Shown one piece after another: positions 1 to 7,674 of a stretch of DNA of 25,065 bases (positions are counted from its first letter, which is position 1; each line of letters begins with the position of its first letter). The DNA is taken from assembly GCA_036562625.1 (NCBI GenBank), contig DATCJV010000151.1, positions 1 to 25,065 on the forward strand, read 5' to 3'. This DNA is from DUOH01 sp036562625 (GTDB lineage Bacteria; Bacillota; UBA4882; UBA10575). A model generated the notes under the pieces. The model did not search any database and was not told where the DNA came from. It worked only from the letters and a program-made list of their open reading frames with translations. The position numbers and the translations under genes are program-made.

Positions 1-72
1 CCTAATTAATAGGCCGGGGTTTTTCTTATGAAGGAGAGGAAACCGCGGTTTCTTTGTCGAAATTTTATATTT

Positions 73-1566
73 ATGAAGCAATTCTTTGATCAAAGCACAG
101 CTCCTTTGCTTGAAGGGTTGATGAAATATGCCGCCCGGACCCGAGCGCGTGAAATGATTCAGTTTCATATGCCCGGGCACCGCGGGGGGAAGGGCCTGGC
201 GCCTCTTTTTCGTCAGCTTGGCGGGGACTTGTTCTCTCTTGACTTAACAGAATTGCGGGAGATCAATTATGGACATGCTCCGGATTTTCTGTTAAAAGCC
301 GCAGAACGTTTGGCGGCGGAGGCTTTTGGCGCACAGACCTCTTTTTTTCTGGTAAACGGCGCCAGTATCGGGATAGCCGCCTCCTTTCTCGGGCTGAACG
401 CCCCCGGACGGGAAGTAATCATCTCCAGGGATTGTCACCTATCGGTAATTAACGGCCTTATTCTCTCCGGAATGAAACCTCGTTTCATCTCTCCGCGGTG
501 GATAGAAGGGCTCCCGACCTTACCCACGCCGGAAGTTTTGGAAGAGGCAATTCTCGAATCCCCGGGAGCAGCTGGCGTTTTTCTGACCAACCCTGGTTAC
601 AGTGGCTTATATGGACCGTTGGCCCAGGTGGCAGAGGTAGTTCGTAGGCATAATCTTCCCCTGCTCATTGATGAAGCCCACGGCGGACATCTACGTTTTT
701 TCGGTGTGCCGGAAGCGGCTGCGGTCGGCGCTGACCTTTGGGTGTGGGGATTCCATAAAATGCTGGGTTCTTTGACGCAAACCGCCATGCTTCATTTAGG
801 AAAGAGTATTTCCAGGGAGCGGGGACGTCTTGATCCGCATCGGATTGCCGAGTCCTTACAAATATTGGGGACAACCAGTCCGTCCTATCTTCTTCTGGCT
901 TCCTTAGATTCCGCCCGGAGGGAACTGTTCTTCCATGGGGAGCGTATGTTCTCCAAAGCCGCCCGCCTGGGGGCGAAGGCGCGCAGGGAGTTACGGGACA
1001 TACCCGGTCTACGGGTCTTTCCCGCCGGGAAACTTCCGGCCGGTTATGGCTGCGACCCGACCAAGGTGATCCTTTCTTTCCGGCCGTTGGGTTTATCCAG
1101 TTGGCAAGCAGAGGAGATCCTCTGCCGCCGGTTTCGTATTCAACCGGAGTATGCGGATGGGGATTACCTCTACTTCTTTATCTCCTATGCGCAGGAGGAG
1201 GAAGAAGTTGATGCGCTGATTCAAGCCTGCCGGAGAGTAGCCGCCTCCCGAAACGGAGAGAAAGACAGTTTTTCCAGTCTGCAGGGTCGGAATGAGGAGT
1301 TTACCTCGCCCCCCTGGCGCAATGGAACGCTTGAATTGTCACCCAGGGAGGCATTTCAGGCGCCAGCTGCGCATATTAGTTTGAAAGAGGCTGGCGATAA
1401 GATCGCTGCCAGCGTGGTAGCGGCCTATCCTCCCGGCATTCCCCTCTGGGTTCCGGGCGAACGGATCAGTCCCGACTTGGTGGAGTGGGGGAGAACCCTG
1501 CAAAAAAACGGAGGGTATCTGCGAGGGGTAGATAACGGGACCATTAAAATAGTAGCCGATTCATAA
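73..1566 (+). CDS. Orn/Lys/Arg decarboxylase family PLP enzyme (YaaO-like)
   Basis: This is a fold-type I PLP-dependent decarboxylase of the Orn/Lys/Arg major domain family, the group containing B. subtilis YaaO and SpeA; members decarboxylate arginine, lysine or ornithine to polyamine precursors. Visible marks, numbered from the chosen start, are FHMPGH near residue 32, the PLP-ring aspartate in LLIDEAHGG near 200, the Schiff-base lysine in GFHK near 229, and a C-terminal domain with the family pattern AYPPGIPLWVPGE. An in-frame ATG at 28 would add 15 residues, but homologues begin close to the APLLEGL segment, so I prefer ATG 73. Neither start has a good SD. The gene lies directly before tmk, as yaaO does in Bacillus. 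Substrate choice cannot be read from the sequence. A separate lysine, arginine or ornithine call would be a guess. Confidence 0.88.
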   Translation: MKQFFDQSTAPLLEGLMKYAARTRAREMIQFHMPGHRGGKGLAPLFRQLGGDLFSLDLTELREINYGHAPDFLLKAAERLAAEAFGAQTSFFLVNGASIGIAASFLGLNAPGREVIISRDCHLSVINGLILSGMKPRFISPRWIEGLPTLPTPEVLEEAILESPGAAGVFLTNPGYSGLYGPLAQVAEVVRRHNLPLLIDEAHGGHLRFFGVPEAAAVGADLWVWGFHKMLGSLTQTAMLHLGKSISRERGRLDPHRIAESLQILGTTSPSYLLLASLDSARRELFFHGERMFSKAARLGAKARRELRDIPGLRVFPAGKLPAGYGCDPTKVILSFRPLGLSSWQAEEILCRRFRIQPEYADGDYLYFFISYAQEEEEVDALIQACRRVAASRNGEKDSFSSLQGRNEEFTSPPWRNGTLELSPREAFQAPAAHISLKEAGDKIAASVVAAYPPGIPLWVPGERISPDLVEWGRTLQKNGGYLRGVDNGTIKIVADS

Positions 1567-1601
1567 GAGATTTACCTTTAGAGTAGGATGCGATAGAGGC
1601 G

Positions 1602-2240
1602 ATGAAAGGGATTTTTGTGACTTTTGAAGGCGTTGACGGCACGGGCAAGAGTACTCAGGCCCGTCTCTTTGCTGAACGTTTACAAGCAGCCGGTTATGAC
1701 CCGGTTTTATCCAGAGAGCCCGGGGGAACGGTGGTAGCCGAAAAGATTCGTGAGCTTTTGCTGACTGATTATGGAGAGAAAGTCTCTCCGAGAACCGAGG
1801 CTTTACTATATTCCGCTGCCCGTGCCCAACATATCTCCACTGTCATCCGCCCGGCTTTGGCCGAGGGAAAGATAGTCATCTGTGAACGGTTCTCCGACTC
1901 TACAGTGGCTTATCAGGGGTATGGCTCTGGACTGGATCTTGCCGTTTTACGAGCAGCGGATGGGATCGCCACGGACGGGTTAAAACCGGATTTGACTTTT
2001 TTATTTACTCTTAGCCTAGAGGAATGTTGGGCCAGGGTTACAAAACGGAACGCCCGGACCGGTAATGACCGGATGGAGGCCAAAGGCCGAGCTTTCCTGG
2101 AACGGGTGTATGAAGGATATCTTCGCCTGGCCGCAGAAGAGCCTTATAGGATAAAGTTGATTGAGTGCGGCGGCAAAAGTATCGGGGAGATTCAGGAGAT
2201 CGTGTGGGAGCATTTTGCCCGTGCCTACTTAATTAGTTGA
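1602..2240 (+). CDS. tmk: Thymidylate (dTMP) kinase
   Basis: The enzyme phosphorylates dTMP to dTDP in the cytoplasm for dTTP synthesis. The 212-residue length is normal. The P-loop GVDGTGKS is at residues 10-17, the substrate-binding REPGG at 38-42, the ERFSDST segment (equivalent to the DR(Y/F)-DS motif, here starting with Glu) at 95-101, and a basic LID region NARTGNDRME lies near 150. The start ATG has a modest purine-rich SD (AGAGG). It follows the decarboxylase by 35 bases and precedes darA by 15, so the three are probably co-transcribed. The order is the conserved Firmicute order yaaO-tmk-yaaQ. Confidence 0.97.
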   Translation: MKGIFVTFEGVDGTGKSTQARLFAERLQAAGYDPVLSREPGGTVVAEKIRELLLTDYGEKVSPRTEALLYSAARAQHISTVIRPALAEGKIVICERFSDSTVAYQGYGSGLDLAVLRAADGIATDGLKPDLTFLFTLSLEECWARVTKRNARTGNDRMEAKGRAFLERVYEGYLRLAAEEPYRIKLIECGGKSIGEIQEIVWEHFARAYLIS

Positions 2241-2255
2241 AGGGAGGGGAAAACT

Positions 2256-2585
2256 ATGCGGATGGTCATTGCCATGGTGCAGGATCAAGAAGTAAACGCT
2301 CTCCTTAGCGCTTTAACAGAGAAAGGACATACCGCCACAAAACTGGCTAGTACTGGGGGATTTTTGCGGCAGGGCAATACTACTTTACTGATTGGCACTG
2401 AAGAAGCCAAGGTTCAAGAGGTGGTCGATCTGATCAAGGAGATCTGCCGTACGAAAAAACGACTGTACAGTCCCTTGGCAGGCGTGGAGCGTACAATTAA
2501 CAGTTACATTCCCAGCCCGATTGAGGTTGAGGTGGGGGGGGCCACCATCTTTGTGTTGAAGGTGGAAGCTTTTGAAAAAATCTGA
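2256..2585 (+). CDS. darA: Cyclic-di-AMP receptor DarA/PstA (YaaQ)
   Basis: This is a small PII-like trimeric protein that binds cyclic di-AMP in Firmicutes. The 109-residue length equals that of the family. Characteristic segments are the N-terminal MRMVIAMVQDQE strand, the T-loop region with TKLASTGGFLRQGNTT, and the C-terminal VEVGGATIFVLKVE. The start has a strong SD (GGGAGGGG). Its place between tmk and yaaR is the usual one. The downstream target of DarA is not established in the family, and nothing here identifies it. Confidence 0.95.
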   Translation: MRMVIAMVQDQEVNALLSALTEKGHTATKLASTGGFLRQGNTTLLIGTEEAKVQEVVDLIKEICRTKKRLYSPLAGVERTINSYIPSPIEVEVGGATIFVLKVEAFEKI

Positions 2586-2605
2586 ACATTGAGTGGTGAT
2601 CAGGT

Positions 2606-3052
2606 TTGCGTATTAAGCGGACAGGCGGGGAATCGCCGCCACCTATTACTGAGCGCCTGCAAACGCAGAATGTCGGCAGAAAAGGTGGCTCCTTTTTGGA
2701 GACTCTTCATGACCAGGAAAAGAGCCATGCCGCAGAGAATTTAGAAAAATTAATGGCGAATGTGGATGAAACCGCCAAAAAGCTCCTGGCGGACCGGAGC
2801 AAAGCCAATCTCAAAGCTTACCGGGAAGCAGTGCGTAATTTCATGAAAGAAGCAGTTGGCGGCAGTTACCGGATGAAGGGGGAACGCCGTTGGGATCGCC
2901 GGGGAAATACGCGCATTCTCTATCTGATTGAACGGGTCAATCAGAACCTGGAAGAGGTAGCGGCCATGGTTTTGCAGGAGCAAGCGGACGCCATCGCCGT
3001 GATGGCTAAGTTGGACGAGATCAGGGGTTTGCTGATTGATCTATATTACTAG
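2606..3052 (+). CDS. yaaR: YaaR family protein (DUF327)
   Basis: This is a 148-residue helical, charged protein of the YaaR/DUF327 family, of unknown function, almost always found between yaaQ and holB. The body is dominated by helix-forming sequence (ENLEKLMANVDETAKKLL, then RILYLIERVNQNLEEVAAMV), with the family-typical C-terminus ending in DEIRGLLIDLYY. Start is a TTG giving MRIKR, which matches the MKIN-type N-terminus of homologues; its SD is weak, so translation may be coupled to darA, whose stop is 20 bases upstream. No membrane segment or signal is visible. Confidence 0.88.
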   Translation: MRIKRTGGESPPPITERLQTQNVGRKGGSFLETLHDQEKSHAAENLEKLMANVDETAKKLLADRSKANLKAYREAVRNFMKEAVGGSYRMKGERRWDRRGNTRILYLIERVNQNLEEVAAMVLQEQADAIAVMAKLDEIRGLLIDLYY

Positions 3053-3148
3053 AGAAGAAGTGGTTAGCAGGATTCGGCCCGGTTATCTAGGCAGAGGATT
3101 ATAATCCAATGGGGGATCCGGGTAAAGATTTGGCGGGAAGTGATCGGC

Positions 3149-4015
3149 TTGAAGACCACGGCTGATTTTGGCCAAGGCTGTGACATAATAAAAAAGATCT
3201 TTTCCGGGCAGAAGCTGAGTCATGCCTATCTTTTCTTGGGACCAGGCGGGCGTAGGAAAGAAGCGTTCGTGCGGGAATTAGCCTCCAGAGCGCTTTGTTT
3301 GGCGGAAGACGGGGCGAGTCCTTGCGGACAGTGCCGGTCTTGCCGCTTGCTTTCCAGCGGTAATCACCCGGATTTTCGCATGATTTATCCGGCAGGAGAC
3401 AAGATTAAGCTTGAACACATTCGGGAAGTTTGCCGTGATGCGGCCTACCTTCCTTATCTGTCCAAGCGGAAGATTTATTTCTTTACTGAACTAGACAAGC
3501 TGACTGAGGTGGCAGCCAATGCTTTCCTCAAGACTTTGGAGGAACCGCCCACAGGTGTAATCTTCTTAGCCATGGCTCCCGGGGAAGACAGGGTATTGCC
3601 CACTATTCTCTCAAGGATGCAGCGGTACTATGTATCATTCGCGGAGGAGGGGTCCGATCCGGAACCGGTGGGAGCTGAACCGGCCGATCCTACGGTTATA
3701 GAGGGCTTTACCGGTTGGCATAGTATCTTGGACCTTTTTCACTTGGCGGAATATTGGGAGAAGCAAGAGCGGGCCCTAATTGACCGGCATCTTCTGAATC
3801 TATGTGAAGAATTTCGCCATAGAATGCTGGCTGAACCGGATAATTCAGCCTATCTGCGGATTATCAGCGAGATCAGGGAGGCCAGAGCACATTTGGCTGC
3901 CAATGTCAATACCAGATTACTATTGGAAGACCTGTATCTTAGGATATATGAAGCATCTTTCGCTACGGGACACTTCAACGAAGGACTTGTGGTAAAAATA
4001 CCACCGGAATCCTAG
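3149..4015 (+). CDS. holB: DNA polymerase III delta' subunit
   Basis: This is a clamp-loader AAA+ subunit, which helps load the beta sliding clamp. Evidence is the N-terminal HAYLFLGPGG region, four zinc-binding cysteines (ALC, then PCGQCRSC, residues about 50, 59, 62, 65), the sensor-type segment ANAFLKTLEEPP, and its position between yaaR and ricT. The P-loop is degenerate: GPGGRRK has Arg where an active GxxGxGK loop has Gly. The arginine-finger motif usually written SRC reads SRM. Delta' need not hydrolyse ATP, so this is compatible with function. TTG 3149 has SD GGGAAG eight bases upstream; a GTG at 3140 overlaps that SD and would add three residues. Confidence 0.92.
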   Translation: MKTTADFGQGCDIIKKIFSGQKLSHAYLFLGPGGRRKEAFVRELASRALCLAEDGASPCGQCRSCRLLSSGNHPDFRMIYPAGDKIKLEHIREVCRDAAYLPYLSKRKIYFFTELDKLTEVAANAFLKTLEEPPTGVIFLAMAPGEDRVLPTILSRMQRYYVSFAEEGSDPEPVGAEPADPTVIEGFTGWHSILDLFHLAEYWEKQERALIDRHLLNLCEEFRHRMLAEPDNSAYLRIISEIREARAHLAANVNTRLLLEDLYLRIYEASFATGHFNEGLVVKIPPES

Positions 4016-4080
4016 TAAGGTTTTGGATCCGGACAAAATCCCGCGCCTGCGTGCGCGTAAAGAATGGAAAGGGAAGTTTA

Positions 4081-5046
4081 ATGGATAAAAAAACGGAAAA
4101 GACCAATTCAGCCTGTTCATGTCCATGCGCAGGAGAAAATGGGCCACCATGTGCCGCCGAGCACAACTCGTCTTTTAACAGAGAGGCGCCTCCCGGTGAA
4201 AGTGTGTTTTACGACTTGTCTCCATCCGGAGACGTGCAGGAAACCGGGGAAGCGTATACTGTCGTTGGAGTCAGGTTTAAGCGGGCCGGAAAGATATATT
4301 ATTTTGATCCCGCTGATTTACGGATGCAACCGGGCACTGAAGTGATTGTGGAGACAGCTCGGGGTTTGGAGTATGGATACGTCATGGTGGGACCCAAGCA
4401 AGTTTCAGCTGAGGAGATTACGCAACCCCTGAAGAAGGTAATTAGAATCGCCACGGAACAGGATCGGATCCAGCTGGCTGAGAACAAAGAAAAGGAGAAG
4501 AAGGCCTTTACGATCGGGCTGGAGAAGATAAGCCAGCATAAACTGGAAATGAAACTGATTGATGTGGAGTATACGTTTGACCGGAACAAGATCATCTTTT
4601 ATTTCACAGCGGACGGACGGATTGATTTTCGCGAATTAGTCAAGGATCTGGCCTCCGTATTCAAGACCAGAATAGAATTGAGGCAGATCGGCGTTAGAGA
4701 CGAGGCAAAGATGATCGGCGGCTTAGGCGTCTGCGGCCGCTCTTTATGCTGCGCTACTTTTTTGGGGGATTTTGAGCCGGTCTCTATAAAAATGGCTAAA
4801 GAACAAAATTTGTCGCTGAACCCCACCAAGATCTCGGGGATCTGTGGAAGACTGATGTGTTGCTTAAAATTTGAATCCGACAGCTATAGAGAGGCGAAAA
4901 ATGAGTTACCGGCGGTCGGGACCATGGTGAGCTATCAAGGGAGAAAAGGGAGAGTCATCGAGCAGGACCTGCTTCGGGAGACACTGGTCATTGCCTTCTC
5001 CGATGAGGAAAAGGTAGAGGTGGCCTTAGGAGAAGTGGAATTCTAG
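4081..5046 (+). CDS. ricT: RicT/YaaT (PSP1 domain), regulatory iron-sulfur protein
   Basis: This is the RicT (YaaT) protein of the Ric complex, which in B. subtilis carries iron-sulfur clusters and stimulates RNase Y-dependent maturation as well as sporulation and competence. The PSP1 C-terminal region is unmistakable: GVCGRSLCC and GICGRLMCC with the linking SIKMAKEQNLSLNP segment, cysteines at about 218, 223, 224, 255, 260 and 261. The N-terminus carries an additional cysteine group C12, C14, C16, C24 plus H28. ATG 4081 has SD AAAGGG seven bases upstream and is preferred over an in-frame GTG at 4051. The usual next gene, yabA, is absent; a transporter follows instead. Confidence 0.95.
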   Translation: MDKKTEKTNSACSCPCAGENGPPCAAEHNSSFNREAPPGESVFYDLSPSGDVQETGEAYTVVGVRFKRAGKIYYFDPADLRMQPGTEVIVETARGLEYGYVMVGPKQVSAEEITQPLKKVIRIATEQDRIQLAENKEKEKKAFTIGLEKISQHKLEMKLIDVEYTFDRNKIIFYFTADGRIDFRELVKDLASVFKTRIELRQIGVRDEAKMIGGLGVCGRSLCCATFLGDFEPVSIKMAKEQNLSLNPTKISGICGRLMCCLKFESDSYREAKNELPAVGTMVSYQGRKGRVIEQDLLRETLVIAFSDEEKVEVALGEVEF

Positions 5047-5101
5047 AAACACAGGGAAATAAACTTTTGGCGCCTCTAATGATCATAAATATTACAATGT
5101 G

Positions 5102-5130
5102 TTGCATAGGTATAGCCAATCAGCTATAAT
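5102..5130 (+). promoter_or_regulatory. Sigma-A type promoter of the amino acid ABC transporter
   Basis: A TTGCAT -35 box at 5102-5107 and a perfect TATAAT -10 box at 5125-5130 are separated by exactly 17 bases. Transcription would start near 5137, leaving a leader of about 60 bases before ATG 5196. No terminator is evident after ricT, so read-through from upstream may add to this promoter. Confidence 0.8.
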
Positions 5131-5195
5131 AGATGTTGTTATAAGAAAGCGCGGCCGCTCGCTCCGTGCGCGCAGGATTAATGGGAGGTAGGGCC

Positions 5196-5957
5196 ATGAA
5201 AAAAAGTTATCTGATCACCGGTATCATAATAGTCTTAGCATTGGTTCTTGTTTTTCTTTTACTTCCAGGCAAGCAAGAAAAGGACGCTGCTGTGCTCAGG
5301 GTTGGTTGTGATGCTGCCTTTGCTCCTTTTGAATATGTTGATACGGAAACCGGAGAAGTAGTAGGCTTTGACCCGGATTTAATGCGGGCTATCGGTGAAG
5401 AGTTAGGCATGAAAGTAGAGGTTTATAACGTGGCCTGGGATGGGATTATCCCCGGTTTGATCAGTGGAAATTATGATGTGATCGCCTCCGGGATGACCAT
5501 TACTGAAGAGCGGAAACAGACTGTAAATTTCAGTGATCCTTATATTAATGCCGGGCAAGTGATTGCCGTGCGAAATGATGAAACGGAGATCCACACTCCG
5601 GCTGATCTGGCTGGCCGGAAGGTGGCGGTGCAGATTAGCACCACCGGACATTTGGAGGCGGAAAAAATTCCTGGTATTGCCCTAATTAAAAAGTTCAATA
5701 CTTCACCCGACGCTTTCCTGGAGATGGCCAACGGCGGTGTGGACGCGGTTATCATCGATCTGGCGGTAGCGGCGGAGCAGATTAAGGCGAATCCTGGGAT
5801 GTATAAACTAGCCGGTCCTCCTTTTACCACGGAAGAGTATGGACTGGCCTTGCGGAAGAGTGATACCGAGCTGCTGAAGAAGATTAATCGGGCTTTGGCG
5901 GCCATTAAAGAAAACGGGAAGTATGATGAGATTTACAATAAATACTTTAACGACTAG
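5196..5957 (+). CDS. Amino acid ABC transporter substrate-binding protein
   Basis: This is a family 3 solute-binding protein (SBP_bac_3, GlnH/ArtJ/HisJ type), which captures polar amino acids outside the membrane and delivers them to the permease encoded downstream. Visible are the hallmark segments APFEYVDTETGEVVGFDPDL and SGMTITEERKQTVNFSDPY, and the C-terminal EYGLALRK. Length is 253 residues from ATG 5196, which has SD GGGAGG seven bases upstream. The N-terminus is a hydrophobic segment (residues 6-23) after MKKS, but there is no lipobox cysteine after it, unlike most Gram-positive binding proteins; it ends LLLPGKQEKD. It may be held by an uncleaved membrane anchor. The exact amino acid carried cannot be determined. 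Confidence 0.93.
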   Translation: MKKSYLITGIIIVLALVLVFLLLPGKQEKDAAVLRVGCDAAFAPFEYVDTETGEVVGFDPDLMRAIGEELGMKVEVYNVAWDGIIPGLISGNYDVIASGMTITEERKQTVNFSDPYINAGQVIAVRNDETEIHTPADLAGRKVAVQISTTGHLEAEKIPGIALIKKFNTSPDAFLEMANGGVDAVIIDLAVAAEQIKANPGMYKLAGPPFTTEEYGLALRKSDTELLKKINRALAAIKENGKYDEIYNKYFND

Positions 5958-6011
5958 GCTTAAGGCAAATTCTATTATTTACGAGCTGTGAATACATTTA
6001 TGTCAGAAGAG

Positions 6012-6042
6012 GCACAACCCTTGAACAGGGTTGTGCTTTTTT
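6012..6042 (+). terminator. Intrinsic terminator between binding protein and permease
   Basis: A perfect 9-bp stem GCACAACCC / GGGTTGTGC with a 7-base loop is followed by six T residues. It lies about 55 bases after the binding-protein stop and before the permease SD. It probably acts as a partial terminator that keeps binding-protein mRNA in excess over permease and ATPase mRNA. Confidence 0.9.
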
Positions 6043-6134
6043 ATGCTCCTTATGGCGTCGGGAAGAAGTTATTCTGGTATTATCGGCCGGGATAATATAA
6101 AATAGTTGTGTATATTTCGGAAGGAGTTGAACTA

Positions 6135-6800
6135 ATGGATTACACCTGGAGTTGGAACGTGGTAGTTAGTTCGCTGCCGGTGCTCGCCCAAGGGGCATGG
6201 ATGACTATCCGTCTGACCTGTATTGCTGTGGGGTTGGGGATCTTGATCGGCACTTTTCTCGGGATGGGGAGGGTATCCAGTGTAAAAATTATTTTTGCCC
6301 TGTCTTCATCTTATGTGCATTTTATACGGGGGACCCCGTTGTTGGTTCAGTTATTCTTTATCTACTATGCTTTACCTATTGTGCTTGGGCGTCATGTGCC
6401 TCCCTTTGCCGCGGCGATTGTCGCCATGTCATTGAATAGCGCGGCGTATGTGGCGGAGATCGTCCGGGCTGGTATTCAATCTATTGACCGGGGACAAATG
6501 GAGGCCGCCCGTTCTTTGGGAATGACCTATCAACAGGCCATGCTGTATATTATCATTCCGCAAACTTTCAAGCGGATTATTCCGCCTTTGGGCAACGAGT
6601 TTATCGCCATGTTGAAAGATTCTTCCCTGGTTTCCACCATCGCCTTGGAGGAGTTGGTGAGAAAGGGGCAAATCATCTACGGGAGGACTTATAAATCATT
6701 TGAAGTCTGGACAGCAGTGGCCCTATTCTTCCTCCTGATGACGCTACCCATTACCGCGCTGGTCAATTATACGGAGAGGAGGTTGAAGACAGGTGATTAA
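6135..6800 (+). CDS. Amino acid ABC transporter permease (HisM/GlnP family)
   Basis: This is the membrane subunit of the polar amino acid importer. It has the HEQRo-type permease core: N-terminal TIRLTCIAVGLGILIG membrane segment, HFIRGTPLLVQLFFIYY, then the cytoplasmic coupling loop EAARSLGMTYQQAMLYIIIP beginning near residue 123 (EAA motif, contacts the ATPase), and a final membrane segment near the C-terminus. Length is 221 residues from ATG 6135, which follows SD AAGGAG; an in-frame GTG at 6108 has no SD. It overlaps the ATPase gene by eight bases. Only one permease gene is present, so the transporter core is probably a homodimer. Confidence 0.95.
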   Translation: MDYTWSWNVVVSSLPVLAQGAWMTIRLTCIAVGLGILIGTFLGMGRVSSVKIIFALSSSYVHFIRGTPLLVQLFFIYYALPIVLGRHVPPFAAAIVAMSLNSAAYVAEIVRAGIQSIDRGQMEAARSLGMTYQQAMLYIIIPQTFKRIIPPLGNEFIAMLKDSSLVSTIALEELVRKGQIIYGRTYKSFEVWTAVALFFLLMTLPITALVNYTERRLKTGD

Positions 6801-7518
6801 AGCCGTAAATTTACAGAAAGACTTCGGTTCTCTCCGGGTTTTGAAAGGAATCACCACCGAGATTAAGCAGGGTGAATCGGTTTGTATCATTGGACCCAGC
6901 GGTTCGGGAAAGAGTACTTTTTTACGGTGCTTGAACTTGTTGGAGCAACCCACCGCCGGACAGATCTTTATTGAAGGAGTGGAAGTCACTAATCATAAGG
7001 TGATTGATGTGAATCAGGTCCGGGCTGAAGTGGGTATGGTTTTTCAGAGATTTAACCTCTTTCCGCATATGACGGCCTTACAGAATATCACTCTGGCGCC
7101 GATGAAGGTGCGCGGGTTAAGTTTAGAAGAGGCGCGGGAACGCGCCTACCAGCTCTTGGATAAAGTAGGCCTGCGTGATAAGGCCGATGAGTATCCGGAC
7201 AACCTCTCCGGCGGTCAGCAACAAAGGATCGCCATCGCCAGGGCGCTCGCCATGCGTCCCAAAGCCATGCTCTTTGATGAACCGACCTCGGCTTTGGATC
7301 CGGAAATGATCAAAGAGGTGCTTGATGTCATGAAAGATCTGGTCAATGAAGGAATGACCACAGTGGTGGTTACTCACGAGATGGGTTTTGCGCGGGAGGC
7401 TGCGGACCGAGTCCTCTTTATCGACGATGGCTTGATTATAGAAGAGGGCGCTCCGGATCAAATTTTTAACCATCCGCAGAGTGATAGGACAAAGAGTTTT
7501 CTAAGTAAGATCCTTTAA
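6793..7518 (+). CDS. Amino acid ABC transporter ATP-binding protein (GlnQ-like)
   Basis: This is the nucleotide-binding subunit that powers the importer. All motifs are intact: Walker A GPSGSGKST at 34-42, Q-loop FQRFNLFPHM at about 84, signature LSGGQQQR at about 138, Walker B MLFDEPTSALD at about 159, and the switch histidine in VVVTHEMGFA at about 195. The 241-residue length is typical of GlnQ/ArtM/HisP. The GTG start lies inside the end of the permease gene, with an AGGAGG-like SD, so the two are translationally coupled. Confidence 0.96.
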   Translation: MIKAVNLQKDFGSLRVLKGITTEIKQGESVCIIGPSGSGKSTFLRCLNLLEQPTAGQIFIEGVEVTNHKVIDVNQVRAEVGMVFQRFNLFPHMTALQNITLAPMKVRGLSLEEARERAYQLLDKVGLRDKADEYPDNLSGGQQQRIAIARALAMRPKAMLFDEPTSALDPEMIKEVLDVMKDLVNEGMTTVVVTHEMGFAREAADRVLFIDDGLIIEEGAPDQIFNHPQSDRTKSFLSKIL

Positions 7519-7541
7519 CCGGCTGAAGCCAGAGGATCGAA

Positions 7542-7598
7542 TAGAGGCTGTCCCCGGAGAGGAAAGCGTGCTACGCGCGGTTCGGGTGACGGCCTCTA
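7542..7598. repeat. Long imperfect hairpin between convergent genes
   Basis: The arms 7542-7558 and 7581-7598 pair over about 17 bp, with two G-U pairs and one bulge (T7587); the outer part is TAGAGGCTGTC against GACGGCCTCTA. No long T tract follows on either strand, so this is a poor intrinsic terminator. The next 60 bases hold short repeated words (CACCGGGA at 7612 and 7631, GGGTGACGG near 7585 and 7646). It may be a bidirectional terminator or a degraded palindromic intergenic element. The whole gap 7519-7674 has no gene. Confidence 0.5.
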
Positions 7599-7674
7599 CT
7601 GGTTTTCCGGACACCGGGAAAGGAGTTTTTCACCGGGACAGAATGGGGTGACGGTACCGGTTAGCTGGTCTTGC

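Noticed and set aside
3096..3107. Palindrome GGATTATAATCC containing TATAAT between yaaR and holB
   Set aside because: No -35 box is found at 16-18 bases upstream, and the gap is short and probably internal to an operon.
6093..6098. TAATAT as a -10 box before the permease
   Set aside because: The best -35 (TTATTC, 18 bases away) matches consensus poorly; kept only as a remark.
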